The position numbers and the translations under genes were made by a program. From the NCBI GenBank assembly GCA_903884435.1, contig CAISEY010000411.1, positions 1 through 32,289 of the forward strand: a DNA stretch of 32,289 bases, given 5' to 3'. The stretch comes from an uncultured Hyphomicrobiales bacterium. GTDB taxonomy: Bacteria > Pseudomonadota > Alphaproteobacteria > Rhizobiales > Beijerinckiaceae. The notes under the pieces are model-generated. The model saw only the letters and a program-made list of their open reading frames with translations, ran no database searches and was not told the DNA's origin. Shown piece after piece: positions 1 to 6,100 of this stretch; within the stretch, counting starts at the first letter, position 1; the number at the start of each line of letters is the position of its first letter.

Positions 1-18
1 CTCGTCGAGGCGCGTGTT

Positions 19-94
19 GCGCCCATCGTCTAGCGGTCCAGGACGTCGCCCTTTCACGGCGAAAACAGGGGTTCGATTCCCCTTGGGCGCGCCA
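19..94 (+). tRNA. tRNA-Glu (anticodon TTC)
   Basis: The 76-nt segment folds as a complete tRNA with an encoded CCA end. The 7-bp acceptor stem pairs GCGCCCA (19-25) with TGGGCGC (84-90), followed by discriminator G91 and CCA 92-94. The T arm carries GGTTCGATTCC. The anticodon loop is CTTTCAC at 51-57, which places TTC at 53-55, reading Glu GAA/GAG codons. No second tRNA or rRNA adjoins it inside the window, and no clear terminator hairpin follows it. Confidence 0.97.
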
Positions 95-127
95 GGTAGA
101 TCACGTCTTTCCCCGAGATTTCAACCG

Positions 128-157
128 TTGCGCTTCGCGCGCGCGCTCCTGTATGCT
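128..157 (+). promoter_or_regulatory. Candidate sigma70-type promoter of the dioxygenase operon
   Basis: TTGCGC (128-133) and TATGCT (152-157) are separated by 18 bp, about 40 bp upstream of the dioxygenase start at 198. Both hexamers are partial matches to the -35 and -10 consensus. This is the best pair in the 103 bp between the tRNA and the gene, but the spacer is a run of alternating GC, so chance is possible. Confidence 0.35.
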
Positions 158-197
158 CGCCGCAAATCAGGCCGGACCTGAGCAGCGGAGACGCCCC

Positions 198-1061
198 ATG
201 AACGCGGTGACCAGGACAAATCTCGAAGTCATTCCACTGACTAAACACATTGGCGCGGAATTGCGCGGTCTCGACCTGTCGAAGCCGCTCAACGAGGCCG
301 ACGTCGCCGCCATCAACAAGGCGTGGCTCGATCACATCGTGATTCTCTTCCGCGGGCAGACGCTCTCGCAGGAAGACCAGCTGCGCCTGACCGCCTATTT
401 CGGCGAAGTCGGCGAACTGGGCCGTCCGCCGAAGTTCTTCCCGCCGGGCTTCAACAAAATTCTGCCGCGGATCATGATGATCTCCAACATCCGCGAGAAC
501 GGCGAACCCATCGGGGCGCTTCCGGACGGCGAGATGATGTTCCATCACGACATGATCCACCATCAGAAGCCGCACAACGGCACGCTGCTTTACTCGCTCG
601 AAATTCCCTCGCACGGCGGCGACACGCTGTTCGCGTCCGGCTACGCGGCCTACGACACGCTCGATCCCGTCCTGCGCGCCAGCCTCGAGGGCAAGCGCGC
701 CCGCCATCACTACAATTACGGCTCGACGCAGCGCGGCGACGGCAAGGGCACGGAGGCCTTCGCGGAATCGGTTCACCCGATTTTCCGCACCCACGAGCAA
801 ACCGGCCGCAAGGCGATGTACGTGAACCGCCTGATGACCGTGGGCATTGAGGGGATGCCGGACGAGGAGGCCAAGCCGATCCTCGAAAAGCTCTTCGATC
901 ACAGCGAGAAGGCCGAATTTATATACACCCACAAGTGGAAGGTTGGCGACGTGCTGCTGTGGGACAATCGCTGCTCGACCCACGCGCGCACGGATTTCCC
1001 CGACACCGAGCGCCGCCTCATGCTGCGCACGACGGTGGCGGGAACCGTCATCCCCCGGTGA
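198..1061 (+). CDS. TauD/TfdA-family Fe(II)/2-oxoglutarate-dependent dioxygenase
   Basis: This 287-residue cytoplasmic enzyme should couple 2-oxoglutarate decarboxylation to hydroxylation of a small substrate, as taurine or 2,4-D dioxygenases do. The iron facial triad is visible: H116-x-D118 in the FHHDM motif and the distal H262 in STHARTD. R277 in the LMLRTT stretch sits at the usual distance to bind the 2-oxoglutarate carboxylate. Length and the TauD-like start (residues LEVIPLTKHIGAELRGLDLS) fit the family. ATG 198 was chosen because homology begins at about residue 9 and a GCGGAG sits upstream; an in-frame ATG at 153 would add a low-complexity extension. Its stop overlaps the GTG of the next gene, so it is probably translated together with a Bug-type binding protein. 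The substrate cannot be read from the sequence. Confidence 0.88.
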   Translation: MNAVTRTNLEVIPLTKHIGAELRGLDLSKPLNEADVAAINKAWLDHIVILFRGQTLSQEDQLRLTAYFGEVGELGRPPKFFPPGFNKILPRIMMISNIRENGEPIGALPDGEMMFHHDMIHHQKPHNGTLLYSLEIPSHGGDTLFASGYAAYDTLDPVLRASLEGKRARHHYNYGSTQRGDGKGTEAFAESVHPIFRTHEQTGRKAMYVNRLMTVGIEGMPDEEAKPILEKLFDHSEKAEFIYTHKWKVGDVLLWDNRCSTHARTDFPDTERRLMLRTTVAGTVIPR

Positions 1062-2071
1062 GGCGGATCGCCGCGACGGCGCTCGCGTTTCTCGCCTTCG
1101 CGGCCGCCGCGCGCGCCGACGCGGTGGAGGATTTCTACCGGGGCAGGGTGGTGACGCTCGTCGTCGGCTCCGCCGAGGGCGGCGCCTACGATTCGACGGC
1201 TCGGCTGATGGCGCGCTGGCTTGGCAAGTTCCTGCCGGGCGCGCCGACGGTCATCGTTCAGAACATGCCGGGCGCTTCAAGTCTGCGCGCCTTTCAGTGG
1301 CTTTACACGCTCGCGCCGAAGGACGGCTCGACCCTCGGCTTCGTGCAACCCACGGTCATCCTCAATCGGCTGACCGAACCCGCCGCCAATTATGAGCCGC
1401 GCGATTTCACCTTGATCGGCCGGTTCGACACGATCACCACCTTCGGCACGGCCTGGCGCGCGTCGGGCGTCACGAGCGTCGAGGACGCGAAACAGCGCGA
1501 AATCTTCATGGGTGCCTCGAGCGCCGTCGGCGCGGCCGCGTTCATTCCGTGGACGCTCAACCGGCTCGTGGGCACGAAGTTCAGGGTGGTGCGGGGCTAC
1601 GAGAACGAGGCGGCGACGACGCTCGCCATGGAACGTGGCGAGACGCAGGGCGTGGGCTCGTCGACGCTGGAGCACATCCGCACGAAATCCGGCTGGATCG
1701 AGGAGAAGAAGGTCCGCTTCATCTACACGATCGCGCTGCAACGCCACCCCGGGGCGCCCGAGTCGCCAACCATCGTCGAACTCGCGAAAAACGAGGCCGA
1801 CCGCCAGGTGCTGGAATTGCTCGCCAGCGTGTCCACCATTGGCAGGGTGCTCTACGCCCCGCCGAACGTGCCGGCGGATCGCGCGGCGGCCTTGCGCAAG
1901 GCCTTCGAGACAATGACGAGGGACGCCGGCTTCCTCGCCGAGGCCGGGCGCCTGTCCAGCCTGCCCGAAGCGCTCGACGCCGGCGAGGTGAAAAAGCTCA
2001 TCGATCGCGACATGACCATGCCCGCCAGCGTCGTGGACCGGCTGAAGGAAGTCATCGAACCGATGGATTGA
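1058..2071 (+). CDS. TctC/Bug-family periplasmic solute-binding protein
   Basis: This 337-residue protein has a cleavable signal peptide (residues 1 to about 20, ending in AAARA) and the family opening DFYRGRVVTLVVGSAEGGAYD, followed by VIVQNMPGASSLRA, the usual ligand-loop region of Bug proteins. Such receptors bind organic acids, often aromatic or tricarboxylic, and feed TctAB or act as sensors. The GTG start at 1058 overlaps the TGA of the dioxygenase (GTGA, 4 bp), a standard translational-coupling junction, and it places the signal peptide exactly at the N-terminus; in-frame codons further upstream lie inside the dioxygenase gene. No TctA or TctB permease gene is in the window, so the transport partner is remote or absent. 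The ligand is unknown, plausibly the substrate of the dioxygenase. Confidence 0.85.
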   Translation: MRRIAATALAFLAFAAAARADAVEDFYRGRVVTLVVGSAEGGAYDSTARLMARWLGKFLPGAPTVIVQNMPGASSLRAFQWLYTLAPKDGSTLGFVQPTVILNRLTEPAANYEPRDFTLIGRFDTITTFGTAWRASGVTSVEDAKQREIFMGASSAVGAAAFIPWTLNRLVGTKFRVVRGYENEAATTLAMERGETQGVGSSTLEHIRTKSGWIEEKKVRFIYTIALQRHPGAPESPTIVELAKNEADRQVLELLASVSTIGRVLYAPPNVPADRAAALRKAFETMTRDAGFLAEAGRLSSLPEALDAGEVKKLIDRDMTMPASVVDRLKEVIEPMD

Positions 2072-2118
2072 ATGGCGGGCGACGTCGCTCGCGAAAAAAG
2101 CAGGGCGGGGAGCGTTCC

Positions 2119-3072
2119 ATGATGCTGAAATGCCTGACAATGGCGGCGGCGCTGTTCGCCTCGGCGGCGGCCGCGCAAAATTCCACGCGCTCGATCACGC
2201 AGGGCCGCGCGCAAACCATTGTCGAGAACCTTTTCAAATGCCCCAATCCCGGCGCGCGCAACCAGCGTGTCGCGGCCGTGGGCCGCATCACCGCGACGGA
2301 CGGGACCGTGTGGACCGTGCCGGCGGACGTGGAGTTCGGCAAACAGCCGCCCGCCGCCGATCTCTTCAATGAATGCAACCGCAAGGAGCCGAAAACCTCC
2401 GCGGAAGCCGGCGACGGAGACGCGCCCGTCGTGACCATCGACCCCGATGGCGAAGTCGTGACGGCATGGATCATGTCCGACAATTATTTCGAATTGTGGG
2501 TGAACGGAAAGCTCGTCGCCATCGACGCCATTCCCTTCACGCCGTTCAATTCGGCGATCGTGAAGTTTCGCGTCCGCAAGCCCGCGACCTATGTGTTCAA
2601 GCTCGTCGACTGGGAGGAGGTTCTCGGTCTCGGCATGGAGAAGAACGCGGGGCGCGACTGGCACGCGGGCGATGGCGGCCTCGTCGCGCGTTTCAGCGAC
2701 GGCACGGTGACGGATTCGTCCTGGAAGGCGCAAACCTTCTACATCGCGCCGCTGGCGAAACCGGAGGACGTGATCGAGAAGGGCGAGCGCCACGACACGA
2801 ATCATCTCGGCCGGATTCATCCCCACGCGAAAATGCCCGATTGCCAGGAGCGCTGTTTCGCCGTGCATTACAAAATGCCGGACGACTGGGCGAAGGCGGG
2901 CTTCGACGATTCAAGATGGCCGCGCGCCTTCGAATACACCGACGAAGACGTCGGCGTGAACGGGATGCAGGGCTACACGCGCTTTCCCGAACTGTTCGAG
3001 GGCGCGCGCTGGATCTGGAGTTCGAACCTCGTGTTCGACAACCTCGTGATCGCCCGCAAGATGGTGAAGTGA
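2119..3072 (+). CDS. Exported protein of unknown function, probable galactose-binding-like beta-sandwich
   Basis: I do not recognise a named family. The 317-residue product starts with a signal peptide (MMLKCLTMAAALFASAAAA, cleavage near residue 19-20). It has two parts. Residues about 105-165 contain YFELWVNGKLVA and a PATYVFKLVDWE strand pattern like a carbohydrate-binding or jelly-roll domain. Residues about 250-317 contain FDDSRWPRA (262-270) and ARWIWSSNL (296-304), a combination typical of galactose-binding-like domains in rhamnosidases and related enzymes. No catalytic motif is visible, and six cysteines could form disulfides. It follows the Bug protein by 47 bp with a GGGGAG upstream of ATG 2119, so it is likely the third gene of this operon. 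Function could be binding of an extracellular glycoconjugate; this is only inferred. Confidence 0.75.
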   Translation: MMLKCLTMAAALFASAAAAQNSTRSITQGRAQTIVENLFKCPNPGARNQRVAAVGRITATDGTVWTVPADVEFGKQPPAADLFNECNRKEPKTSAEAGDGDAPVVTIDPDGEVVTAWIMSDNYFELWVNGKLVAIDAIPFTPFNSAIVKFRVRKPATYVFKLVDWEEVLGLGMEKNAGRDWHAGDGGLVARFSDGTVTDSSWKAQTFYIAPLAKPEDVIEKGERHDTNHLGRIHPHAKMPDCQERCFAVHYKMPDDWAKAGFDDSRWPRAFEYTDEDVGVNGMQGYTRFPELFEGARWIWSSNLVFDNLVIARKMVK

Positions 3073-3109
3073 AGGCGCGCCCCTAAAGCGCGTCGATGGC
3101 CTTCGCTTC
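3066..3109 (+). terminator. Hairpin at the convergent junction, overlapping the stop codon
   Basis: Eleven-base arms 3066-3076 (GAAGTGAAGGC) and 3099-3109 (GCCTTCGCTTC) pair with a single U-G wobble in plus-strand RNA. The interval holds a nested GCGC (77-80)/GCGC (88-91) stem with a 7-nt loop. The stop codon of the exported protein (3070-3072) is in the left arm and the last codons of the convergent aldo/keto reductase are in the right arm. There is no U-tract, so it may protect or define RNA 3' ends rather than terminate intrinsically. Confidence 0.4.
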
Positions 3110-4018
3110 CTCCGCGGTCAGGGTCCAGGCCGCCGCCTTTACGTTGGCCTCGACCTGGTCCGGCCTGGTCGCGCCGGCGATGACGCTTCCGACGACGGGT
3201 TTCGCCAGCAGCCAGCTCACCGCGAGTTCGAGCAACGTGCGGCCGCGCGATTCCGCGTAGGCCGACAGCTTTTCCACGCGCGCCCAGTTGGCCTCGGTGA
3301 AGAAATGGCTCGCGTAGTCGCGTTCGGCGCGCTGCATCCGCGAACCCTGGGGCATGGCGGCGTCGCGCTTGTACTTCCCGGTGAGCATCCCGCTCGCCAG
3401 CGGATAATAGGGCAGGATGCCCATGCCGCAGGCGCGCGCCGCGGGGAGCAATTCCCTCTCCGCGCCGCGATGCAGGGCGCTGTATTCGTCCTCGCAGGCG
3501 ATGAAGGAGTTGAGGCCGTTGCTCTTCGCCGTCCAGTGCGCCTCGACGTGCTGCCACGCCGCGAAATGCGACGAGCCCGTGTAGCGCACCTTGCCCTGGC
3601 GCACGAGATCGTCGAGCGCCCGCAGGCTTTCCTCGACGGGCGTGCGCGGATCGGGATCGTGCATCATGTAGAGGTCGATCCAGTCGGTCTTCAGCCGTTT
3701 CAGCGAGGCTTCGCAGGCTTCGACAATGTAACGGCGGGAGCCGCCGATCTTGCGGCCCGCGTCGTCCATGCGCTTGCCGAATTTCGTCACCAGCACGATG
3801 TCCTTGCGCCTGTCGCCAAGGATTTGTCCGAGCAGCGTCTCGGCGCCGCCGCGCCCGCCATAGACGTCGGCGCAATCGAACAGGGTAATCCCGAGATCGA
3901 GCGCCTTGTGCACGAGGCCGCGGGAGTTCTCGAGGTCGAGCAGGCGCCCGATGTTGTTGCAGCCAAGGCCGACGGCGGAAACGCGAAGCCCCGACTTGCC
4001 GATGTTGCGTTCCTGCAT
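3083..4018 (-). CDS. Aldo/keto reductase
   Basis: This 311-residue NAD(P)H-dependent oxidoreductase reduces an aldehyde or ketone, or runs in reverse. The AKR catalytic tetrad is complete: D48, Y53 (FDCADVYGGRGG), K79 (LVTKFG) and H120 (YMMHDPDP). The nucleotide-binding end SVIAGATRPDQVEANVKA is near the C-terminus. The family usually has 310-340 residues. The start at 4018 is set by a strong GGAAGGA ribosome-binding site 8 nt upstream and by homology beginning at once (ERNIGKSGLRVSAVGLGC); an upstream in-frame ATG at 4075 would add an unrelated stretch. It is divergent from the VOC-fold gene across 150 bp. The substrate is not evident; AKRs of this type occur in catabolism of sugars and of aromatic aldehydes. 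Confidence 0.9.
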   Translation of the reverse strand: MQERNIGKSGLRVSAVGLGCNNIGRLLDLENSRGLVHKALDLGITLFDCADVYGGRGGAETLLGQILGDRRKDIVLVTKFGKRMDDAGRKIGGSRRYIVEACEASLKRLKTDWIDLYMMHDPDPRTPVEESLRALDDLVRQGKVRYTGSSHFAAWQHVEAHWTAKSNGLNSFIACEDEYSALHRGAERELLPAARACGMGILPYYPLASGMLTGKYKRDAAMPQGSRMQRAERDYASHFFTEANWARVEKLSAYAESRGRTLLELAVSWLLAKPVVGSVIAGATRPDQVEANVKAAAWTLTAEEAKAIDAL

Positions 4019-4044
4019 GGCCGTGTCCTTCCTCAATGTGTCCT

Positions 4045-4057
4045 GGCGAATTTCGCC
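4045..4057. promoter_or_regulatory. Short dyad in the divergent aldo/keto reductase - VOC promoter region
   Basis: GGCGAA (4045-4050) and TTCGCC (4052-4057) form a perfect 13-bp odd palindrome about 30 bp upstream of the aldo/keto reductase start, in the 150-bp divergent intergenic region. It could be an operator half. Such short GC-rich palindromes are common by chance in this genome, hence the low confidence. Confidence 0.2.
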
Positions 4058-4168
4058 TGGTTCGACGTTTGGCACAAGCGGCGCGCGAGGGTCTTTCGCG
4101 AGGCGCGCGCCTGTTGCAGAATGGGTCGAACGCGCGCGAGTTTCGCGTGCGGTGGGGGAGGCGACACA

Positions 4169-5167
4169 ATGAAGCTTTCAATCGCCGCGCTCGCCATTGC
4201 CGGGAGCACACTCATGGCGCAAGCCCAGACACCATTGCCCGCGCCGGGCTTTCATCACCTGCAACTGAATTCGGTCGATCCAGACCGCGCCATCGATTTC
4301 TACACGCGTCACTTCGCCTCGACCTCGCGCACGACATGGGGCGGCGCGCCCGCGCTGAAATCGGCGAACAACGTGCTCATCCTCTTCAACAAGGTGGCGG
4401 CGAAACCGACCATCGAGCCGCAATCGGCGATCTGGCACTTTGGCTGGCACGTCACCGATCTGCGCGAGACCCAGGCCTTCATGCGAAGCTCGAACGAGGC
4501 GCGCATGTACCGGATGCACACCGGCGACGGCGACCGCATGGTCGACACGAGCGCCGACACCTGGCCGGGAACCGGCGCGGTGCTGGGGCTCAACGCCGGA
4601 CAGATCGCCGAAGCGAAGGCCAGGGGCGACGCGCCCGGCGGGCGCGCCAATGGCTTTGGCTACATCCTCGGTCCGGACGACGCGATCATCGAATACCAGG
4701 GCGGCCAGCCCGTCGAACGCATGAACCACGTGCACATGTGGCAGGACGAAGTGTTCTGCGCGCGGGTCTGGTACGAAAAGCACCTGAACGCCGCGCGCTC
4801 GCCGGCCCGCGCCGGCTCGCCGCCGCCGCCCACCGCGGAGAATTGCAAGACCGCGCGCGGCCCCGACCGCACCTGGCCGGCCTTTCCGAAAGACGGCATG
4901 TTCCGCACGCCGACCGCCGCTGTTCTGTTCGGCGACGTGGCGATGACCTGGTACATGAACCAGGGCGACAAGCCGCTCGCGGACACGCGCGGCCAGCTCT
5001 ACGACCACATCGGCCTCTCCGTGGGCGACCTCGACGCCTGGATCGCCAAGCTGCGCGGCGAGGGCGTCAAGTTCCTGCGCGACGGCGCCTACGAATTTGG
5101 CGACACCCGCGCCGCGATGATCGAGGGGCCAAGCCGGGAAGCGCTCGTCCTGGTCGAGGTGAAGTAG
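4169..5167 (+). CDS. Exported VOC-superfamily (glyoxalase / extradiol dioxygenase fold) protein
   Basis: The 332-residue product has an N-terminal signal peptide (MKLSIAALAIAGSTLMAQAQ). Two VOC beta-alpha-beta units follow. The first begins GFHHLQLNSVDPDRAIDFYTRHF (H29/H30). The second half contains MNHVHMWQDEVFCARVWYEKHL, then DHIGLSVGDLDAWIAKLRGEGVKF, and ends with an EALVLVEV strand. Conserved His at the strand starts are possible metal ligands. Known VOC metalloenzymes are glyoxalases, fosfomycin-resistance enzymes and extradiol dioxygenases; an exported, probably periplasmic, member is unusual. ATG 4169 has GGGGGAG 8 nt upstream. It converges with the binding-protein-like gene at 5171 with only 3 bp between them. 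The reaction is unknown. Confidence 0.8.
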   Translation: MKLSIAALAIAGSTLMAQAQTPLPAPGFHHLQLNSVDPDRAIDFYTRHFASTSRTTWGGAPALKSANNVLILFNKVAAKPTIEPQSAIWHFGWHVTDLRETQAFMRSSNEARMYRMHTGDGDRMVDTSADTWPGTGAVLGLNAGQIAEAKARGDAPGGRANGFGYILGPDDAIIEYQGGQPVERMNHVHMWQDEVFCARVWYEKHLNAARSPARAGSPPPPTAENCKTARGPDRTWPAFPKDGMFRTPTAAVLFGDVAMTWYMNQGDKPLADTRGQLYDHIGLSVGDLDAWIAKLRGEGVKFLRDGAYEFGDTRAAMIEGPSREALVLVEVK

Positions 5168-5186
5168 GGCTCAAGCCCCCTTCACC
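5158..5186. terminator. Dyad spanning both stop codons of a convergent pair
   Basis: GGTGAAG (5158-5164) pairs with CTTCACC (5180-5186), and inside it GGGC (5067+100, i.e. 5167-5170) pairs with GCCC (5175-5178) around a TCAA loop. The TAG of the VOC gene (5165-5167) and the TGA of the minus-strand gene (5171-5173 complement) both lie inside the hairpin, so the structure can form at the 3' end of either transcript. No T-run follows on either strand. Confidence 0.45.
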
Positions 5187-6100
5187 GCCTCGTCGTAGTA
5201 GGAAAGGTCGATGTATTTCCCGGGCGCGCCGAGTTTCGCGCCGGGCTTTCCATAGCGCGCGCGAAGGTCGAGCACGGTGCGTATGCCCTCGATGGTGATG
5301 GCGCCTTTTGGCGTCAGGCCCGATCGCGGCGACAGCAGGCTGTTCATCACCGAGCCGACGACCGGCGGCTTGATGTCCGGCATGTTGCGCAACAGGATTT
5401 GCGAACCTTCCTCGCGATTGGCGGGATCGAGCGTCCATTCGAGACCGTCGAGATAGGCGCGGATGAAGCCGACCACCGCCTCGCGGTTTTGCGTCGCCCA
5501 CGAGCGGCGGGCCGCGAAAATGCCGCCCTGGTAATCCCTGATCGTGTCGGTGCTGCGCGCGGGCACGCAGAAGCCCTGCGCCTTCGCGATGGAGGTGAAG
5601 GGCTCGATCGTCATGGTCGCGGCGTGTTTGCCGTCGCGCACGGATTCCCAACGCGTCGGCGTCGCGCCGACGGCGACGCGTTCGTACTCGCCGGGCTTCA
5701 CGCCGCCCTGTGCGAGCATGTGATAAAACACGAAGGCGAAGCCGGTGCCCGGCGCGTCGAGCGCCAGCGACTTGCCGGCGAGATCGGCGACGGATTTCAC
5801 GTCCTTCGCCGCGACGATGGCGAGTTCGATTTGTGTCGCGCCGAGAAAGGCGAAGAAATCCGGCGGCGTGTCGAAGGCGACCGCGCCCTGGCCCTCGGTG
5901 TAGGCGACGACATTGTCGAAGGCCGAGCCCGCGACATCGAATTCGCCCTTCGCCAGCGCTTCGGCCTGATAGGCGGAGTTTGGCGTGAGCGTCATGTCGA
6001 GGGTCACGCCGTGCCTGGCGAACCAGCCTTTTTCTTGCGCGACGAAGATCGGAAGGTTGGGAGCGCCGGGGAAGGCGATGAGTTTCACGGTGCGGGTCAT
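5171..6100 (-). CDS. NMT1/SsuA-like solute-binding-fold protein lacking a signal peptide
   Basis: The 309-residue sequence is a type II periplasmic-binding fold of the NMT1/ThiY/SsuA group: VKLIAFPGAPNLPIFVAQEKGWFARHGV at the N-terminus, then GEFDVAGSAFDNVVAYTEG, LAGKSLALDAPGTGFAFVF and QGGIFAARRSWATQNREAV. The open frame enters the fold at residue 4, with no signal peptide or lipobox, so as annotated it stays in the cytoplasm. ATG 6100 overlaps the TGA of the preceding molybdenum hydroxylase gene (ATGA), which fixes the start; extending it would run into coding sequence in another frame. The THI5 cysteine motif (CCCFC) is absent, so an HMP-phosphate synthase role is unlikely. It may be a cytoplasmic ligand-binding or chaperone-like partner of the UbiD/molybdenum enzymes, or a transporter receptor that has lost export. 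Confidence 0.8.
   Translation of the reverse strand: MTRTVKLIAFPGAPNLPIFVAQEKGWFARHGVTLDMTLTPNSAYQAEALAKGEFDVAGSAFDNVVAYTEGQGAVAFDTPPDFFAFLGATQIELAIVAAKDVKSVADLAGKSLALDAPGTGFAFVFYHMLAQGGVKPGEYERVAVGATPTRWESVRDGKHAATMTIEPFTSIAKAQGFCVPARSTDTIRDYQGGIFAARRSWATQNREAVVGFIRAYLDGLEWTLDPANREEGSQILLRNMPDIKPPVVGSVMNSLLSPRSGLTPKGAITIEGIRTVLDLRARYGKPGAKLGAPGKYIDLSYYDEAVKGA

Noticed and set aside
54-983. Long open frame antisense to the dioxygenase gene, and many similar antisense or shifted frames across the window
   Set aside because: High GC makes stops rare in shadow frames. These frames have Arg/Ala/His-rich translations without family motifs and no ribosome-binding site, and each overlaps a gene with clear active-site motifs.
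4070-4075. TGGCAC upstream of the VOC gene as the -24 part of a sigma54 promoter
   Set aside because: The expected TTGC element 5 bp further is absent (GCGC is found), so the match is incomplete.
5171-6100. THI5-type HMP-phosphate synthase for the signal-less NMT1-fold protein
   Set aside because: No cysteine-rich CCCFC motif and no thiamine genes nearby.
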